From NCBI GenBank assembly GCA_018396535.1, contig JAGTQC010000004.1, forward strand, positions 62,001 to 126,000: a DNA stretch of 64,000 nt, read 5' to 3'. This document shows positions 9,742 to 20,054 of the stretch, one piece after another; within the stretch, counting starts at the first letter, position 1, and every line of letters starts with the position of its first letter. The notes beneath the pieces were generated by a model. It did no database searches. It was not told the DNA's origin and saw nothing but the letters and a program-made list of their open reading frames with translations. Source of the DNA: Candidatus Bathyarchaeota archaeon (GTDB lineage Archaea > Thermoproteota > CALKCG01 > B24 > DRYS01). A program made the translations under genes and the position numbers.

Positions 9742-10839
9742 TTATCCAAGCTCCTCCATCCTCTCTTTCAGATAGACATCTACTATATAGCTTAGCCCAT
9801 ATCTACTAAACGCTTCCTGCTCAGCTTTACGCTTATGCTGTAGGAATACCTCTATCTCCTTAGACCATATACCAGATCGATACCTTGGATCGTTCTTCAA
9901 TTCATACAGTCTCTTGATATCTATATCCGTTAGCGGATCGCTTGGAAGCTTATACCTACCTATATCCGATGCGTATACACCAGCCCATCTAGCATCTGGT
10001 GTTGTAAGATCTGTAAGGTGAGCAGCGTTAGCTGAACCCGATATTATAACCATAGCTATATGCATACCCCATGGATCCCCATCTACAAATATATATACCG
10101 GTAGTCCTAGCTCTCTATTGAGTCTCCTTATAAGTTTACGTGTAGCTCTAGGAGGCTGACCAGCTGTATGTATGAGTATAGCTTTAAACTTCTCGTATGC
10201 TCTCTCCTCTACGAGCCTCGTGAACATAGCTCCCTTCTCTATAACTATAACCTTCTCAGCTCCGCATTCTACGAATTCAGCTGTAGATAGCGTAGGTCCT
10301 ATAACGAACCCATCTGGATGGCTTAGAAGGTTTATCCTTCTACCTTCATAACCTGGTACCGTGTACTCTATAGTTAGATCTCCGAATATGCTAGATCTCT
10401 CTTCTGGATATATATTGAAATCCTCCCTTGGGTATCCTATAACCGTCTCTAGATCTGTGACTATATCATCACTCTCATACTGATCTACGAAATCTACTTC
10501 GAAGGCTTGAGCCATGTAGAATATATCTCTGAGAGTACTAGTCTTACCTTGGCTACATAACTGATGAGCTATAGCTGCAACCCATACGAGCTGTGTTAGA
10601 GGTCTTAGATGCCTTATATTACGCGTAGTTCTCCTAACCTTATACTCTCCTAGAACGTATTGCCTAAGAATCGGATCATACCTTATATTCTTAGTAGATC
10701 TACTAGGCATAGTTATGTATGGGAATTCACCCTCCTCTATAGTATGGTAGATATCATAGCCTAGCTTCTCTAGGGATGCTAGAACATCCCTCCTCCTCTC
10801 TCTTATAGAGATCCTTCTATATCCTTCGATCCCCTCCAC
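9742..10839 (-). CDS. top6A: DNA topoisomerase VI subunit A
   Basis: LRDIFYMAQ, YIFVDGDPWGMHIAMVI Toprim motif. Confidence 0.96.
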   Translation of the reverse strand: MEGIEGYRRISIRERRRDVLASLEKLGYDIYHTIEEGEFPYITMPSRSTKNIRYDPILRQYVLGEYKVRRTTRNIRHLRPLTQLVWVAAIAHQLCSQGKTSTLRDIFYMAQAFEVDFVDQYESDDIVTDLETVIGYPREDFNIYPEERSSIFGDLTIEYTVPGYEGRRINLLSHPDGFVIGPTLSTAEFVECGAEKVIVIEKGAMFTRLVEERAYEKFKAILIHTAGQPPRATRKLIRRLNRELGLPVYIFVDGDPWGMHIAMVIISGSANAAHLTDLTTPDARWAGVYASDIGRYKLPSDPLTDIDIKRLYELKNDPRYRSGIWSKEIEVFLQHKRKAEQEAFSRYGLSYIVDVYLKERMEELG

Positions 10840-12344
10840 TTCTTAACCCTCCTAAGGAGTCTACTTACATCAGGTTCACTCATACCTGTTAGCATAGATG
10901 AGAAACGAGCTATCTTACGCAAATATTTTTCATAGATCGAGAAATACTCCCTAGCCTTCTCAACCCTCCTCTTATGTGAAAGATACTCTGAGAGTCTACG
11001 CGCAGCTATCCTTATAGCACGTGTTATCTCAGCTTCTATTTCAGGTCTATCTGCGATAAACTCTTTACCAAGAGTCCTATAGGGGATACGGGTTGAGCAT
11101 ATATGAACTATAACAGCTATAGGATCCTTTGCAGGATCTATCTTATAATGCTTCCAATCTATAATCTGGTTTACAACCTTCCACGATACATCGCTAGATT
11201 CATCGTAGAGTAGGGGTATCTTATTAGCGAACCTATAGAGGGTTATCCTACCCGTCTGAGGTATACCTCCACCATAGGCTAGAGCTACCTCTACTATAAA
11301 TGGGTAGCCTGAATAGGTGGAAGGCTTCCTCTGAATAGCTGTTACGAATTCTGGGTTCAACTCCTTCTTAACCCCCTCAACTAACAGTTCTTCTCCTAGA
11401 GGTGATAGGCATGATGGATCCGGTGGGAGGAATTCGTCGAAATTCTTTAAAGCATAGGCTAGATCTACTATCTCGCTAGGTGTTAGACTAGCTGGATCCC
11501 TAGCTGGATCTAGACTATACTTCTTCAAGAATTTATCTGTCGTAGCTTCTCCAACTCTATGGAAATTCTCTATCAAGAACTCTCTAAGAGTCTTACAGTT
11601 GGTTGAATTTATCATCTTACGTAGAGTTTCTACATCGACGCCGTGCGGATGGGGTTTAACTTCCCTAGAGGATGCTGGAAGCCTCCTAGTGCTACGCATA
11701 AACGTGTATAGGATACCGTATGGATCTATGAATGTAAGTTCAGCATATGGGTTAGCCATAGCAGTCTCCTTGAAGTATTCGATTATCTTAATAGATGATC
11801 GCTGGTAATCCCCCTCTAGGAATATCTCGATTATAGTCCCCCTCCATCTAGGGCTACCGTTACGATGCACATTCCTCTCCACGATTATAGGATTATTCTT
11901 CTCTATATCGATTAGCAGTCTATACTCGTAGATATACCTATCGCCTATACTCGATATTATATGTACAGGTCTATTAGTCGTTATCTGGCCATACAATATA
12001 GCCATCTTCCCTCCAAGCCCGAATATACCCCTCATCTGCTTCAACGTATGCTTAGATCCATAGAGTATCTTACCGAAAGCGTATGGTATATACTCGCCAG
12101 GTATACCTGAACCGTTATCTTCAACTCTTAGACGGTATACCTCGAATTCGAAACCCTCATCTCTAATCAAGCTTACATGTATATCTGGAGGTACTCCTAT
12201 AGATTCAGCTGCATCTAGGGAGTTCTCTACAAACTCTCTTATCGATGTATATACCGCTCTAGCCGGGTTTGTAAAACCTACTATCTCTCGATGCCTATAG
12301 AAGAATTCTGATGGGGATATTTCTCTAAACTCCTGTCTACTCAT
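10803..12344 (-). CDS. top6B: DNA topoisomerase VI subunit B
   Basis: GHKL motifs REFVENSLDAAE, VEDNGSGIP, RGIFGLGGKMAILYGQ; 37-nt overlap with top6A. Confidence 0.96.
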   Translation of the reverse strand: MSRQEFREISPSEFFYRHREIVGFTNPARAVYTSIREFVENSLDAAESIGVPPDIHVSLIRDEGFEFEVYRLRVEDNGSGIPGEYIPYAFGKILYGSKHTLKQMRGIFGLGGKMAILYGQITTNRPVHIISSIGDRYIYEYRLLIDIEKNNPIIVERNVHRNGSPRWRGTIIEIFLEGDYQRSSIKIIEYFKETAMANPYAELTFIDPYGILYTFMRSTRRLPASSREVKPHPHGVDVETLRKMINSTNCKTLREFLIENFHRVGEATTDKFLKKYSLDPARDPASLTPSEIVDLAYALKNFDEFLPPDPSCLSPLGEELLVEGVKKELNPEFVTAIQRKPSTYSGYPFIVEVALAYGGGIPQTGRITLYRFANKIPLLYDESSDVSWKVVNQIIDWKHYKIDPAKDPIAVIVHICSTRIPYRTLGKEFIADRPEIEAEITRAIRIAARRLSEYLSHKRRVEKAREYFSIYEKYLRKIARFSSMLTGMSEPDVSRLLRRVKKWRGSKDIEGSL

Positions 12345-12406
12345 ACCAGGTTTTAACGTAGCTCTATTCGATGATAGACTATGATATAAGTGTGTTTATA
12401 TGTATA

Positions 12407-12985
12407 CTAGCCTAATTCTGGGGTGCGCCAGAATTCGAACTCCATCCTTTTTATTCTACGTCTCTCTCTGAATAGATACTTGAATACGGTGCTATGCTGC
12501 CTCCCCTCCAATAGCATCCTTATAGCTTGTCTAGCTACTTCAAACCCCTCCCCCGATCCTATTATCGCTATACTCTTGAGCTCATCGGATATGGATATGT
12601 AGCATCCTGTAAGCTCCTCTATAAGTGAACGTATCTTACCATCCCTACCTATTACACGTCCTAGAAGTCTCTCCACATGCGCTCCCTCTATACCTAGATC
12701 CTTCTCTAAATCTATAACTTCAAACATCGCATCCTCTTTAGCTAAGTAGAAAGCCTTCTCAGGTGAGAATCCTAAACCTATAGCGTAGACTATATTCTTA
12801 GCTATCATCATATCGGAGACAGTCTTAGATTCTTCATCTAATACTATCTCGATTCCACCCGAGTTTCCATCGATATAGAGCTTTACACCAAACTCCTTCT
12901 CTATCCTCTGTTTAACCGATCCTCCTCTACCTATCAGTACTCCTACTCTACTAGATGGTATCCTAACGAATACCTTATGAATCAT
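12407..12985 (-). CDS. KH-domain RNA-binding protein (Pno1/Dim2-like)
   Basis: RVGVLIGRGGSVKQRIE and RVIGRDGKIRSLIEELTGCYISI tandem KH. Confidence 0.9.
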   Translation of the reverse strand: MIHKVFVRIPSSRVGVLIGRGGSVKQRIEKEFGVKLYIDGNSGGIEIVLDEESKTVSDMMIAKNIVYAIGLGFSPEKAFYLAKEDAMFEVIDLEKDLGIEGAHVERLLGRVIGRDGKIRSLIEELTGCYISISDELKSIAIIGSGEGFEVARQAIRMLLEGRQHSTVFKYLFRERRRIKRMEFEFWRTPELG

Positions 12986-13779
12986 AGTATCTCACCGCTA
13001 GCTATACGGCTAGCTAACGCCTCCTCATCATAGAGATCTATGTTGAACTTAGAGAAGAACGAGTTTATATTGCTTATATCTCTAACGAGGAGAAGGTATG
13101 CATTCGGATGTTCTATAGATAGAGCTTGGGATAGATCAAATATCACAGGCTCACTCCTCCAAAACATAATATTATACTCACTTAAATCTCCATGGACTAT
13201 CTCAGCTTTCACCCATAATAAGCTTATATACCTTACTATCTTCCTATAGACTTCTCCAGGATCATCTAATACGATATCCTTGAGTATAGGTGCAGGTACG
13301 CCATTATCGCCTATAAACTCCATAACCAATATATTATCCCTAACGACTATAGGTTTGGGTACGCGTATCCCAGCTTCATAAGCTTGCTCCAAATTCTTAA
13401 ATTCTTTAGAAGCCCAAAGTTTAATCAAAGCTCTAACATCCCGCTTTACTTTCTGAAACCTTGGATCTCCCTCTATGTATTTAAGCATAGATTTGCGTCC
13501 GAAAGCCGATGTAACTGTGAGATAGATCTTTACAGCTAAATCTTCACCTATCTTATTTTTAGCCCAATATACCCTAGATTCTTTACCTGAGCTAACTGCA
13601 CCATACACTCTATATATATACCCCTGCCTCATAAGCTTGTATAGAGATAAAAGTGTAGCTTTATCGAAAACCTCCTCTAATACCGCTTCCTCCTCATCTC
13701 TATCCCTTACTAGGTATCTATCCCTCTCCTCTATTCTTCGTTGCTTATACTCTAACTCTCTAGGCTCCTCCTCAGACAT
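12982..13779 (-). CDS. rio1: RIO1-type serine protein kinase
   Basis: GAVSSGKESRVYWA, LAVKIY, IVHGDLSEYNIMF, VIFDLSQA. Confidence 0.93.
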   Translation of the reverse strand: MSEEEPRELEYKQRRIEERDRYLVRDRDEEEAVLEEVFDKATLLSLYKLMRQGYIYRVYGAVSSGKESRVYWAKNKIGEDLAVKIYLTVTSAFGRKSMLKYIEGDPRFQKVKRDVRALIKLWASKEFKNLEQAYEAGIRVPKPIVVRDNILVMEFIGDNGVPAPILKDIVLDDPGEVYRKIVRYISLLWVKAEIVHGDLSEYNIMFWRSEPVIFDLSQALSIEHPNAYLLLVRDISNINSFFSKFNIDLYDEEALASRIASGEIL

Positions 13780-13905
13780 GATTCCTCCTACCGTTATACA
13801 TTTATAGCTACTAACTTAAATTGTATCGAGTAGATCTATTTCTGACTGTCTATGTATCCTTATATGATTTAGGTTTAATCTGTAGGCTATGTAGAGGAAT
13901 CCTCT

Positions 13906-14220
13906 TCAAATCTCTAGATTCTTTATATAACCATTCTTCTTAAGCCATTCTACATGGTTATCGGGGTACCTCCAAAGTATAGTTCCCCGTGTCTCCTTCT
14001 GGAACTCCCAAGGCTCTACTAGAACTATATCCCCCTCCTTAATCCATATCCTCCGTTTTATCTTTCCTCTTATACGGCATAGTCTTAGATAACCATCATC
14101 ACATCTGACGTACAACTTATCATCCCCTAGAAACTTCTCTACCACACCCACTACCTGTCCTGGAATCGGTATTATCAGATCTTTAAGCTCTTCTTCGCTT
14201 ATAACTTTCTTCTTTCCCAT
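13906..14220 (-). CDS. Translation initiation factor aIF1A
   Basis: 104 aa; GQVVGVVEKFLGDDKLYVRCDDGYLRLCRIRGKIKRRIWIKEGDIVLVEPW. Confidence 0.95.
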   Translation of the reverse strand: MGKKKVISEEELKDLIIPIPGQVVGVVEKFLGDDKLYVRCDDGYLRLCRIRGKIKRRIWIKEGDIVLVEPWEFQKETRGTILWRYPDNHVEWLKKNGYIKNLEI

Positions 14221-14350
14221 TCCTCAAACCCCAGATATATGAGTATTGAAGATACTTATAAACCGATATATCCGACCGAAAAGTTGAAATTATACCTATA
14301 AGACTTTTTTATCCGTTCATCCCCTTCTCTAGGATGGAGTAGGGTAAGAT

Positions 14351-14917
14351 ATGTTTAAGGTCTATGAGGTAGAGGATGTAGCTAGAATCCCACCTTCATT
14401 ATTCGGTATGGATATTAGAGAAGCTGCTAAGAAGATTATAGAGGAGAAGTATCTACATATAGTCAACGAGGAGCTTGGATACATAGTAGCTATATTCGAT
14501 GTAGAAGTCGATCCGAAGGGGAAGCTTATAATCGGAGATGGAGCTACATATCATAAAGTTAGGTTTAAAGTTGTATCATTCCATCCATCTCTACAAGAGG
14601 TTGTAGAAGGTGATGTAGTCGATATACAGGAGTTCGGAGCTTTCGTAAGACTCGGACCTATAGATGCCTTCATCCATGTATCACAGATAGCAGACGACTA
14701 TATAGTCTACGATGAGACTCAGCCTGCATTCATATGTAAGAAGACTCGTAGAGTTCTACGTAGGGGTGATATAGTTAGAGCTAGGATTGTAGCTATTAGT
14801 TTATCAAGTGCAGCTAAGAGTAGGGTTGGTTTAACTATGAGGCAGCCGTTTCTAGGTAAACTCGAATGGATACAAGAGGATTTGAAGAAGTTAGAGGAAG
14901 CTAAAGCTAGTGGCTAG
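14351..14917 (+). CDS. rpoE1: DNA-directed RNA polymerase subunit E' (Rpo7/RpoE1)
   Basis: MFKVYEVEDVARIPPSLFG...S1 domain EGDVVDIQEFGAFVRLGPIDAFIHVSQI. Confidence 0.96.
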   Translation: MFKVYEVEDVARIPPSLFGMDIREAAKKIIEEKYLHIVNEELGYIVAIFDVEVDPKGKLIIGDGATYHKVRFKVVSFHPSLQEVVEGDVVDIQEFGAFVRLGPIDAFIHVSQIADDYIVYDETQPAFICKKTRRVLRRGDIVRARIVAISLSSAAKSRVGLTMRQPFLGKLEWIQEDLKKLEEAKASG

Positions 14918-14931
14918 CCTGGTGGTGGGTT

Positions 14932-15135
14932 ATGGTGGAGATGGCGTGTCGTAATTGTAGGCAGATATTTGATATACCTAAGGGTATACCGCATATATGT
15001 CCTAATTGTAAGTTACCAACTCTCACAACCGAATGGTCTGGCTTAGTAGTTATAATAGATGTTGAGGATAGCGTGATCGCTAGGGAGATCGGAGCTACTA
15101 AGCCTGGTAGGTACGCCGTAAGGATTGGACGTTAG
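14932..15135 (+). CDS. spt4: Transcription elongation factor Spt4 (RpoE2)
   Basis: 67 aa; CRNCRQIF...CPNCKLPTLTTEWSGLVVIIDVEDSVIAREIGATKPGRYAVRI. Confidence 0.95.
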   Translation: MVEMACRNCRQIFDIPKGIPHICPNCKLPTLTTEWSGLVVIIDVEDSVIAREIGATKPGRYAVRIGR

Positions 15136-15176
15136 CTTTTTATCGATCAGATACGTTTAGCTCATCTAGAAAGTAT

Positions 15177-15959
15177 TTGAGAAGATTATCGACTGGTATA
15201 CCTGAGTTAGATAATTTAATAGCTGGCGGTATACCTGAAGGCTTCCTCATAGCTCTAACTGGGGAGCCTGGTACTGGTAAGACTATACTTTGTATGCACT
15301 TCATCTCTCAAGGCTTAAAGGAGGGTAGTGGATGTATATATGTTACGACAGAGGAAGATAGAGACTCCATAGTCAATCAAGCAGAACAGTTTAATCTAGG
15401 ATTCGAAGATGGTTTGAAGAAAGGTAAACTCATAGTTATAGATGCGCTAACAGGTTCAGGTGATTGGAGTATCGATACGCTAGATGTAGAGAAGCTTGTA
15501 TCTAAGATTATAGAGGCTAAGAAGGTATTAGGCTATAGTCATGCTAGACTCGTTATAGATAGTCTCTCAGCATTCTGGCTTGATAAACCTGCTATGGCTA
15601 GAAGATACTCGTATAGTATTAAACGGATACTTTCTAGATGGAATTTAACAATACTAGCTACATCTCAATATGCTATAACTACAGCTGATGCGTTCGGTTT
15701 CGGTGTCGAGCATATAGCTGATGGTATAATAAGATTCAGGAGGATTGTGAGAGGAGGGGTGCTCCATAGGTATCTAATCGTAGAGAAGATGAGGCAGACA
15801 CCTCATAGCCTATACATGTATGAGATAGCTATAGTAGATGGTAAAGGTTTAACGCTAATTAGACCTGCTGCTATTAGGATTGAAGATACATCTATACCTA
15901 AAGCAGTTAAGGATATGGTCAAAAGATCTCGTGAAAAAGTTGAACAAGAAGTAGGCTAA
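15177..15959 (+). CDS. KaiC/RadA-like ATPase
   Basis: STGIPELDNLIAGGIPEGFLIALTGEPGTGKTILCMHFI. Confidence 0.9.
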   Translation: MRRLSTGIPELDNLIAGGIPEGFLIALTGEPGTGKTILCMHFISQGLKEGSGCIYVTTEEDRDSIVNQAEQFNLGFEDGLKKGKLIVIDALTGSGDWSIDTLDVEKLVSKIIEAKKVLGYSHARLVIDSLSAFWLDKPAMARRYSYSIKRILSRWNLTILATSQYAITTADAFGFGVEHIADGIIRFRRIVRGGVLHRYLIVEKMRQTPHSLYMYEIAIVDGKGLTLIRPAAIRIEDTSIPKAVKDMVKRSREKVEQEVG

Positions 15960-15961
15960 CC

Positions 15962-16993
15962 CTACCTATGTGTGAGTTCTCCAGCTTTTTCAGCTATACG
16001 TCTAGCCATATCTAATGTAGAAGCGTTTCCTCCAAGATCATATGTAACGTATACCCCTTCAGCTATAACATCCTCTGTCGCTTGGAATATCGCCTTACCT
16101 AGATCTTCTTCACCAAGATATTCAAGCATCCATGCAGCTGATAGTATCATAGCCGTAGGGTTAACTTTGTACAGACCCTTATACTTTGGAGCACTTCCGT
16201 GAGCTGGCTCGAACATAGCGTAGCTATCTCCGAAATTACCAGAGTATATACATCCTATACTAGCGACTAAAGCTGCGGCCTCCTCTGAGATTATATCCAT
16301 GAATAGATTCGTACCGAGTATAACATTCTGATTAAATCTTTGAGGATTCTTAACCAGTTGTTGAGCCATGTTATCTATGAAATACTCCTCGTAGGATATA
16401 CCTGGATAAGATTTAGATATTCTATCGACAGACTCTATGAATATACCGTCACATTCTCTCATAATGTTACGCTTAGTAACAACTATAACTTTGCTCCATC
16501 CTCTCTTCTTAGCTATCTCGAAAGCTACACGTGCAACCCTCTCAGATTGTCTAGCTGTAATCTTCCTTATAGCTATAGCTACATCATCAGAAAGCCTATA
16601 CTCTATACCAGAGTATAATCCCTCAGTAGCTTCTCTAACGCATACAAAATCGACTTCACCAAGCCTACCGATCGTACCTTTAAAGGTCTTTATAGGTCTT
16701 ACGTTAGCATATAGATCAAACCTTTGTCTTATACTAACGGGTACGCTCTTAGGAGCCCATCTTTCAGGTATGGTTGTAGTAGGAGCTTTAAGACATGCAT
16801 TACTTTCCTCTAGAATCTTCCACGATTCAGGTGGTATCATAGTATCTCCACCATGCTTAAGCCACCATTCATAGCCTGCTTCACACTCTACTATCTCTAT
16901 ATCCGGGTTTACCGCATCTAAGACTAGTAAAGCTGCTTCTGCAACTTCAGGTCCTATACCATCACCCCTAATTAGAGCTACACGCTTAGTCAA
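15962..16993 (-). CDS. Isocitrate/isopropylmalate/homoisocitrate dehydrogenase family (HICDH likely)
   Basis: RVALIRGDGIGPEV, FEPAHGSAPKYKG; next to LysJ/LysY-like genes. Confidence 0.85.
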   Translation of the reverse strand: MTKRVALIRGDGIGPEVAEAALLVLDAVNPDIEIVECEAGYEWWLKHGGDTMIPPESWKILEESNACLKAPTTTIPERWAPKSVPVSIRQRFDLYANVRPIKTFKGTIGRLGEVDFVCVREATEGLYSGIEYRLSDDVAIAIRKITARQSERVARVAFEIAKKRGWSKVIVVTKRNIMRECDGIFIESVDRISKSYPGISYEEYFIDNMAQQLVKNPQRFNQNVILGTNLFMDIISEEAAALVASIGCIYSGNFGDSYAMFEPAHGSAPKYKGLYKVNPTAMILSAAWMLEYLGEEDLGKAIFQATEDVIAEGVYVTYDLGGNASTLDMARRIAEKAGELTHR

Positions 16994-17077
16994 AGCTAAA
17001 CACCTTTTACTCCCTCATCAAAGTATTGTTGTAGAAAAATTTTTCGCTTAGAATACTAGTTTGAACACTGTATAGCT

Positions 17078-18310
17078 CTACTCTTTAATAGGATGTACTC
17101 TCGTTTTCAGCTTCTCCTCCTCTACAGCTACAAGCTTCTCTAGTATGGATACAGCATATTCAACCTCATCCCTACCTATAACTAGTGGTGGTAGTAGCCT
17201 TACCGTAGTCCTGCCAGAGTATAGTATAAGAAGACCATTAGCTGCTGCACCTAGAACTACATCCTTTACAGGTAGTCTTAGATCGAAAGCCAGCATCAAG
17301 CCTAAGCCTCTTATCTCCCTAACAACTCTATACTTGGATAATCTATCTTGTAGCATACGCTTGAATATAGATCCGATCTCCGATGCTCTTTCTGCTAGAT
17401 TCTCGGAGATCAGTACGTCTATAGTAGCTGAACCAGCTGCGCAAGCTATAGGGTTCCCTCCGAAGGTTGACGTATGTTCACCTATGGATAGCTTATCCAT
17501 TATATCCTTTGATGCTATCGTAGCCCCTATCGGTATACCTGATGCTAAACCTTTAGCTACGCATAGTATATCTGGTATCACCCCCCAGTGTTGAGAAGCC
17601 CACATTTTTCCAGTCCTACAAAGACCGCATTGAATTTCATCAACTATCAAGAGTATACCCTTTTCATCACATACCTCCCTAACCTCCCTTAGATAGCTAT
17701 CTGGAGGTATCTTTACACCCGCCTCACCCTGTACCGGCTCTACTACCACGGCTGCTACGTCATTAGTAGCTAAGCTTCTCAGTTTATCTATATCACCATA
17801 GGGTGCAAATCTAACTTCCCCTATCAATGGTTCGAAGGGGCGTCTATAATCCTCACGCCATGTAACCGATAAGGCGCCCATAGTCTTACCATGATAACCC
17901 CCCATCATCGATATGAAAACCTTTCTACCCGTATACTTCCTAGCAATCTTTAAAGCTGCTTCGATAGCTTCGGCTCCACTATTAGATAGGAAGACTTTAT
18001 CTAAGCCTCTCGGAGCTATCGATACAAGCTTCTCTATGAATTCAGCTCTAGCATCGTTATACATCGATCCATGGCATACTATAAGTTTCTCAGCTTGTCT
18101 TACTATAGCTTCTACTATTTTAGGATGACAATGCCCTACGAGAGCAACACCATATCCACTCATACAATCTACATACTCCCTACCATCGGCATCCCATATT
18201 TTAGCTCCTCTACCCCTGATAGCGACTACAGGAATCTTGCTATATGTTGGTGCTAGTATTCTATTCTCCACATCCACTACTCTATGCTGGTCTACATCGT
18301 ATTTACCCAT
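17078..18310 (-). CDS. Acetylornithine/LysW-lysine aminotransferase family (ArgD/LysJ)
   Basis: SNSGAEAIEAALKIARKYTG, VDEIQCGLCRTGKMWA, SIGEHTSTFGGNPIACAA. Confidence 0.92.
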   Translation of the reverse strand: MGKYDVDQHRVVDVENRILAPTYSKIPVVAIRGRGAKIWDADGREYVDCMSGYGVALVGHCHPKIVEAIVRQAEKLIVCHGSMYNDARAEFIEKLVSIAPRGLDKVFLSNSGAEAIEAALKIARKYTGRKVFISMMGGYHGKTMGALSVTWREDYRRPFEPLIGEVRFAPYGDIDKLRSLATNDVAAVVVEPVQGEAGVKIPPDSYLREVREVCDEKGILLIVDEIQCGLCRTGKMWASQHWGVIPDILCVAKGLASGIPIGATIASKDIMDKLSIGEHTSTFGGNPIACAAGSATIDVLISENLAERASEIGSIFKRMLQDRLSKYRVVREIRGLGLMLAFDLRLPVKDVVLGAAANGLLILYSGRTTVRLLPPLVIGRDEVEYAVSILEKLVAVEEEKLKTRVHPIKE

Positions 18311-18327
18311 ATCCTATACGCATCCTC

Positions 18328-19386
18328 CTAAACAGGGTGTAAACTAGGTATTCTAAGAGCTTCCGTTTCATCGAAACCGAACATTATATTCATACATTGA
18401 ACCGCAGATCCGGCTGCACCTTTAACCAGGTTATCTATAGCTGATAATACTACGATTCTACCTGTATGCTCATCTATCTCGAAACCTATATCGCAAAAGT
18501 TTGATCCTACAACAGCTTTAGGATCCGGATACCTGAATAACCCCTTCCTATCCCTTACGAATCTTATGAACGGCTCGCCTCTATAAAACCCTCTATATAT
18601 CTTCCATAGATCTTTAATATCTAGGCTTCTAGTAGGGTATACATGGCATGTAGCTAATATACCTCTAACCATATCTACTGCATGAGCTGAAAAACCAACT
18701 TTAACAGGGTTTCCAAGCTTTCCAAGCTCCTGCTCTATCTCTGCTACATGTCTATGTCCTGCAGGAGCATAGGGTCTAACTACGTTAGCTCTCTCAGAAT
18801 GGTGTGATGATAAGCTTCTAGATAGGCCGGCTCCAGAAGAGCCTATCTTAACATCGACTACTAGATAATCACCTTGTATAAGCTTCTCTTTAGCTAGGGG
18901 GGCGAGTCCTAGTATAGCTGCTGTAGCCATGCATCCTGGGCATGCAATTAGTCTAGCTGAACGTATCCTATCTCTGTAAAGCTCTGGTAAGCCGTATACA
19001 GCCTCCTCTAGGAGTTTAGGATAGGGGTGGCTCCAATTATACCATCTCCTATATTCATCCGGATTTTTAAGCCTGAAATCTGGGCTTAAATCTATAACCC
19101 TGATACCTGATTCTAGAAGTTTAGGTGTAAGTTCAGATGAAACTTTAGCAGGTGTTGATAGGAATACTACATCGCATTTCGTAAGCCTATCTATATTAGG
19201 TATTTCGAATCTGAGCATGGTTAAGCCTCTAAGATTTGGATGTACTGTGTGAAGATATTCTCCAGCGTTAGTTCTAGATGTAGCTATCTCTAATTCTACA
19301 TTCCTATGTGTTAGGAGTATTCTAAGTAGTTCTCCTCCTGTAAAACCTGATGCGCCTACCACCGCTACCTTAACCATAGGGTACAC
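18328..19386 (-). CDS. N-acetyl-gamma-glutamyl-phosphate / LysW-aminoadipyl-phosphate reductase (ArgC/LysY)
   Basis: VAVVGASGFTGGELLRILLTH, ARLIACPGCMATAAILGLAPL. Confidence 0.93.
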   Translation of the reverse strand: MYPMVKVAVVGASGFTGGELLRILLTHRNVELEIATSRTNAGEYLHTVHPNLRGLTMLRFEIPNIDRLTKCDVVFLSTPAKVSSELTPKLLESGIRVIDLSPDFRLKNPDEYRRWYNWSHPYPKLLEEAVYGLPELYRDRIRSARLIACPGCMATAAILGLAPLAKEKLIQGDYLVVDVKIGSSGAGLSRSLSSHHSERANVVRPYAPAGHRHVAEIEQELGKLGNPVKVGFSAHAVDMVRGILATCHVYPTRSLDIKDLWKIYRGFYRGEPFIRFVRDRKGLFRYPDPKAVVGSNFCDIGFEIDEHTGRIVVLSAIDNLVKGAAGSAVQCMNIMFGFDETEALRIPSLHPV

Positions 19387-19512
19387 CTCTCGATTATACA
19401 GTCTTAGTTGGGTATCCTAACCGGATGACAGATATATCTACTGATAAACTTTCCCCTTTTATGAAGGGTAAAGTTAAAATATAGGGTTGATGAAATGCTG
19501 CATAGCTAGGGT

Positions 19513-19806
19513 ATGGAGGTAAAGATAGTAGAGGAGAGGTATAACCCACTGTTATGTAGGAGGGAGATAAGGTTTCTAGTCGAGCATAGGGGTAGATCTA
19601 CGCCTATCAAATTCGAGGTTAGGAAGTATCTAGCTGCTATGTTTAATACAGATCTAAGCCTAGTATACATCATAAGGTTTGTTACTAAAACTTCGACTAA
19701 CCTATCTGAAGGTCTATGCCATGTATATGATAGTAAGGAGTATGTAGAACGTCTAGTACCAGATTTTATACGGAGGAAGAATGAGTCTACGCAATCTGGA
19801 GGTTGA
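19513..19806 (+). CDS. rps24e: Ribosomal protein S24e
   Basis: 97 aa; YNPLLCRREIRFLVEHRGRSTP... Confidence 0.88.
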   Translation: MEVKIVEERYNPLLCRREIRFLVEHRGRSTPIKFEVRKYLAAMFNTDLSLVYIIRFVTKTSTNLSEGLCHVYDSKEYVERLVPDFIRRKNESTQSGG

Positions 19807-19812
19807 TAGAGG

Positions 19813-20013
19813 GTGGCTAGCTCTAGAAGGAAGAGGGGGTTATGGTCTCTATTCGAGTATGATTATAGGACTGGAGTTATAAAGCTTAAAGCAGAGTATT
19901 GTCCACGTTGTAGATCTATCATGGCATTCCATAAGGAGCCTGTAGCTAGATGGTATTGTGGTAGATGCCATTATACAGAGTATGTTAGGATTAGGAGGAG
20001 GGCGTCAACCTAG
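19813..20013 (+). CDS. rps27ae: Ribosomal protein S27ae
   Basis: 66 aa; CPRCRSIMAFHKEPVARWYCGRCHYTEY. Confidence 0.92.
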   Translation: MASSRRKRGLWSLFEYDYRTGVIKLKAEYCPRCRSIMAFHKEPVARWYCGRCHYTEYVRIRRRAST

Positions 20014-20054
20014 CTATCTAGGCTCAAACATATAAGGAACCCTATAATATATGG

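Noticed and set aside
16437-16874. 145-aa plus-strand ORF inside the HICDH gene
   Set aside because: Antisense of a clear enzyme; no recognisable motif
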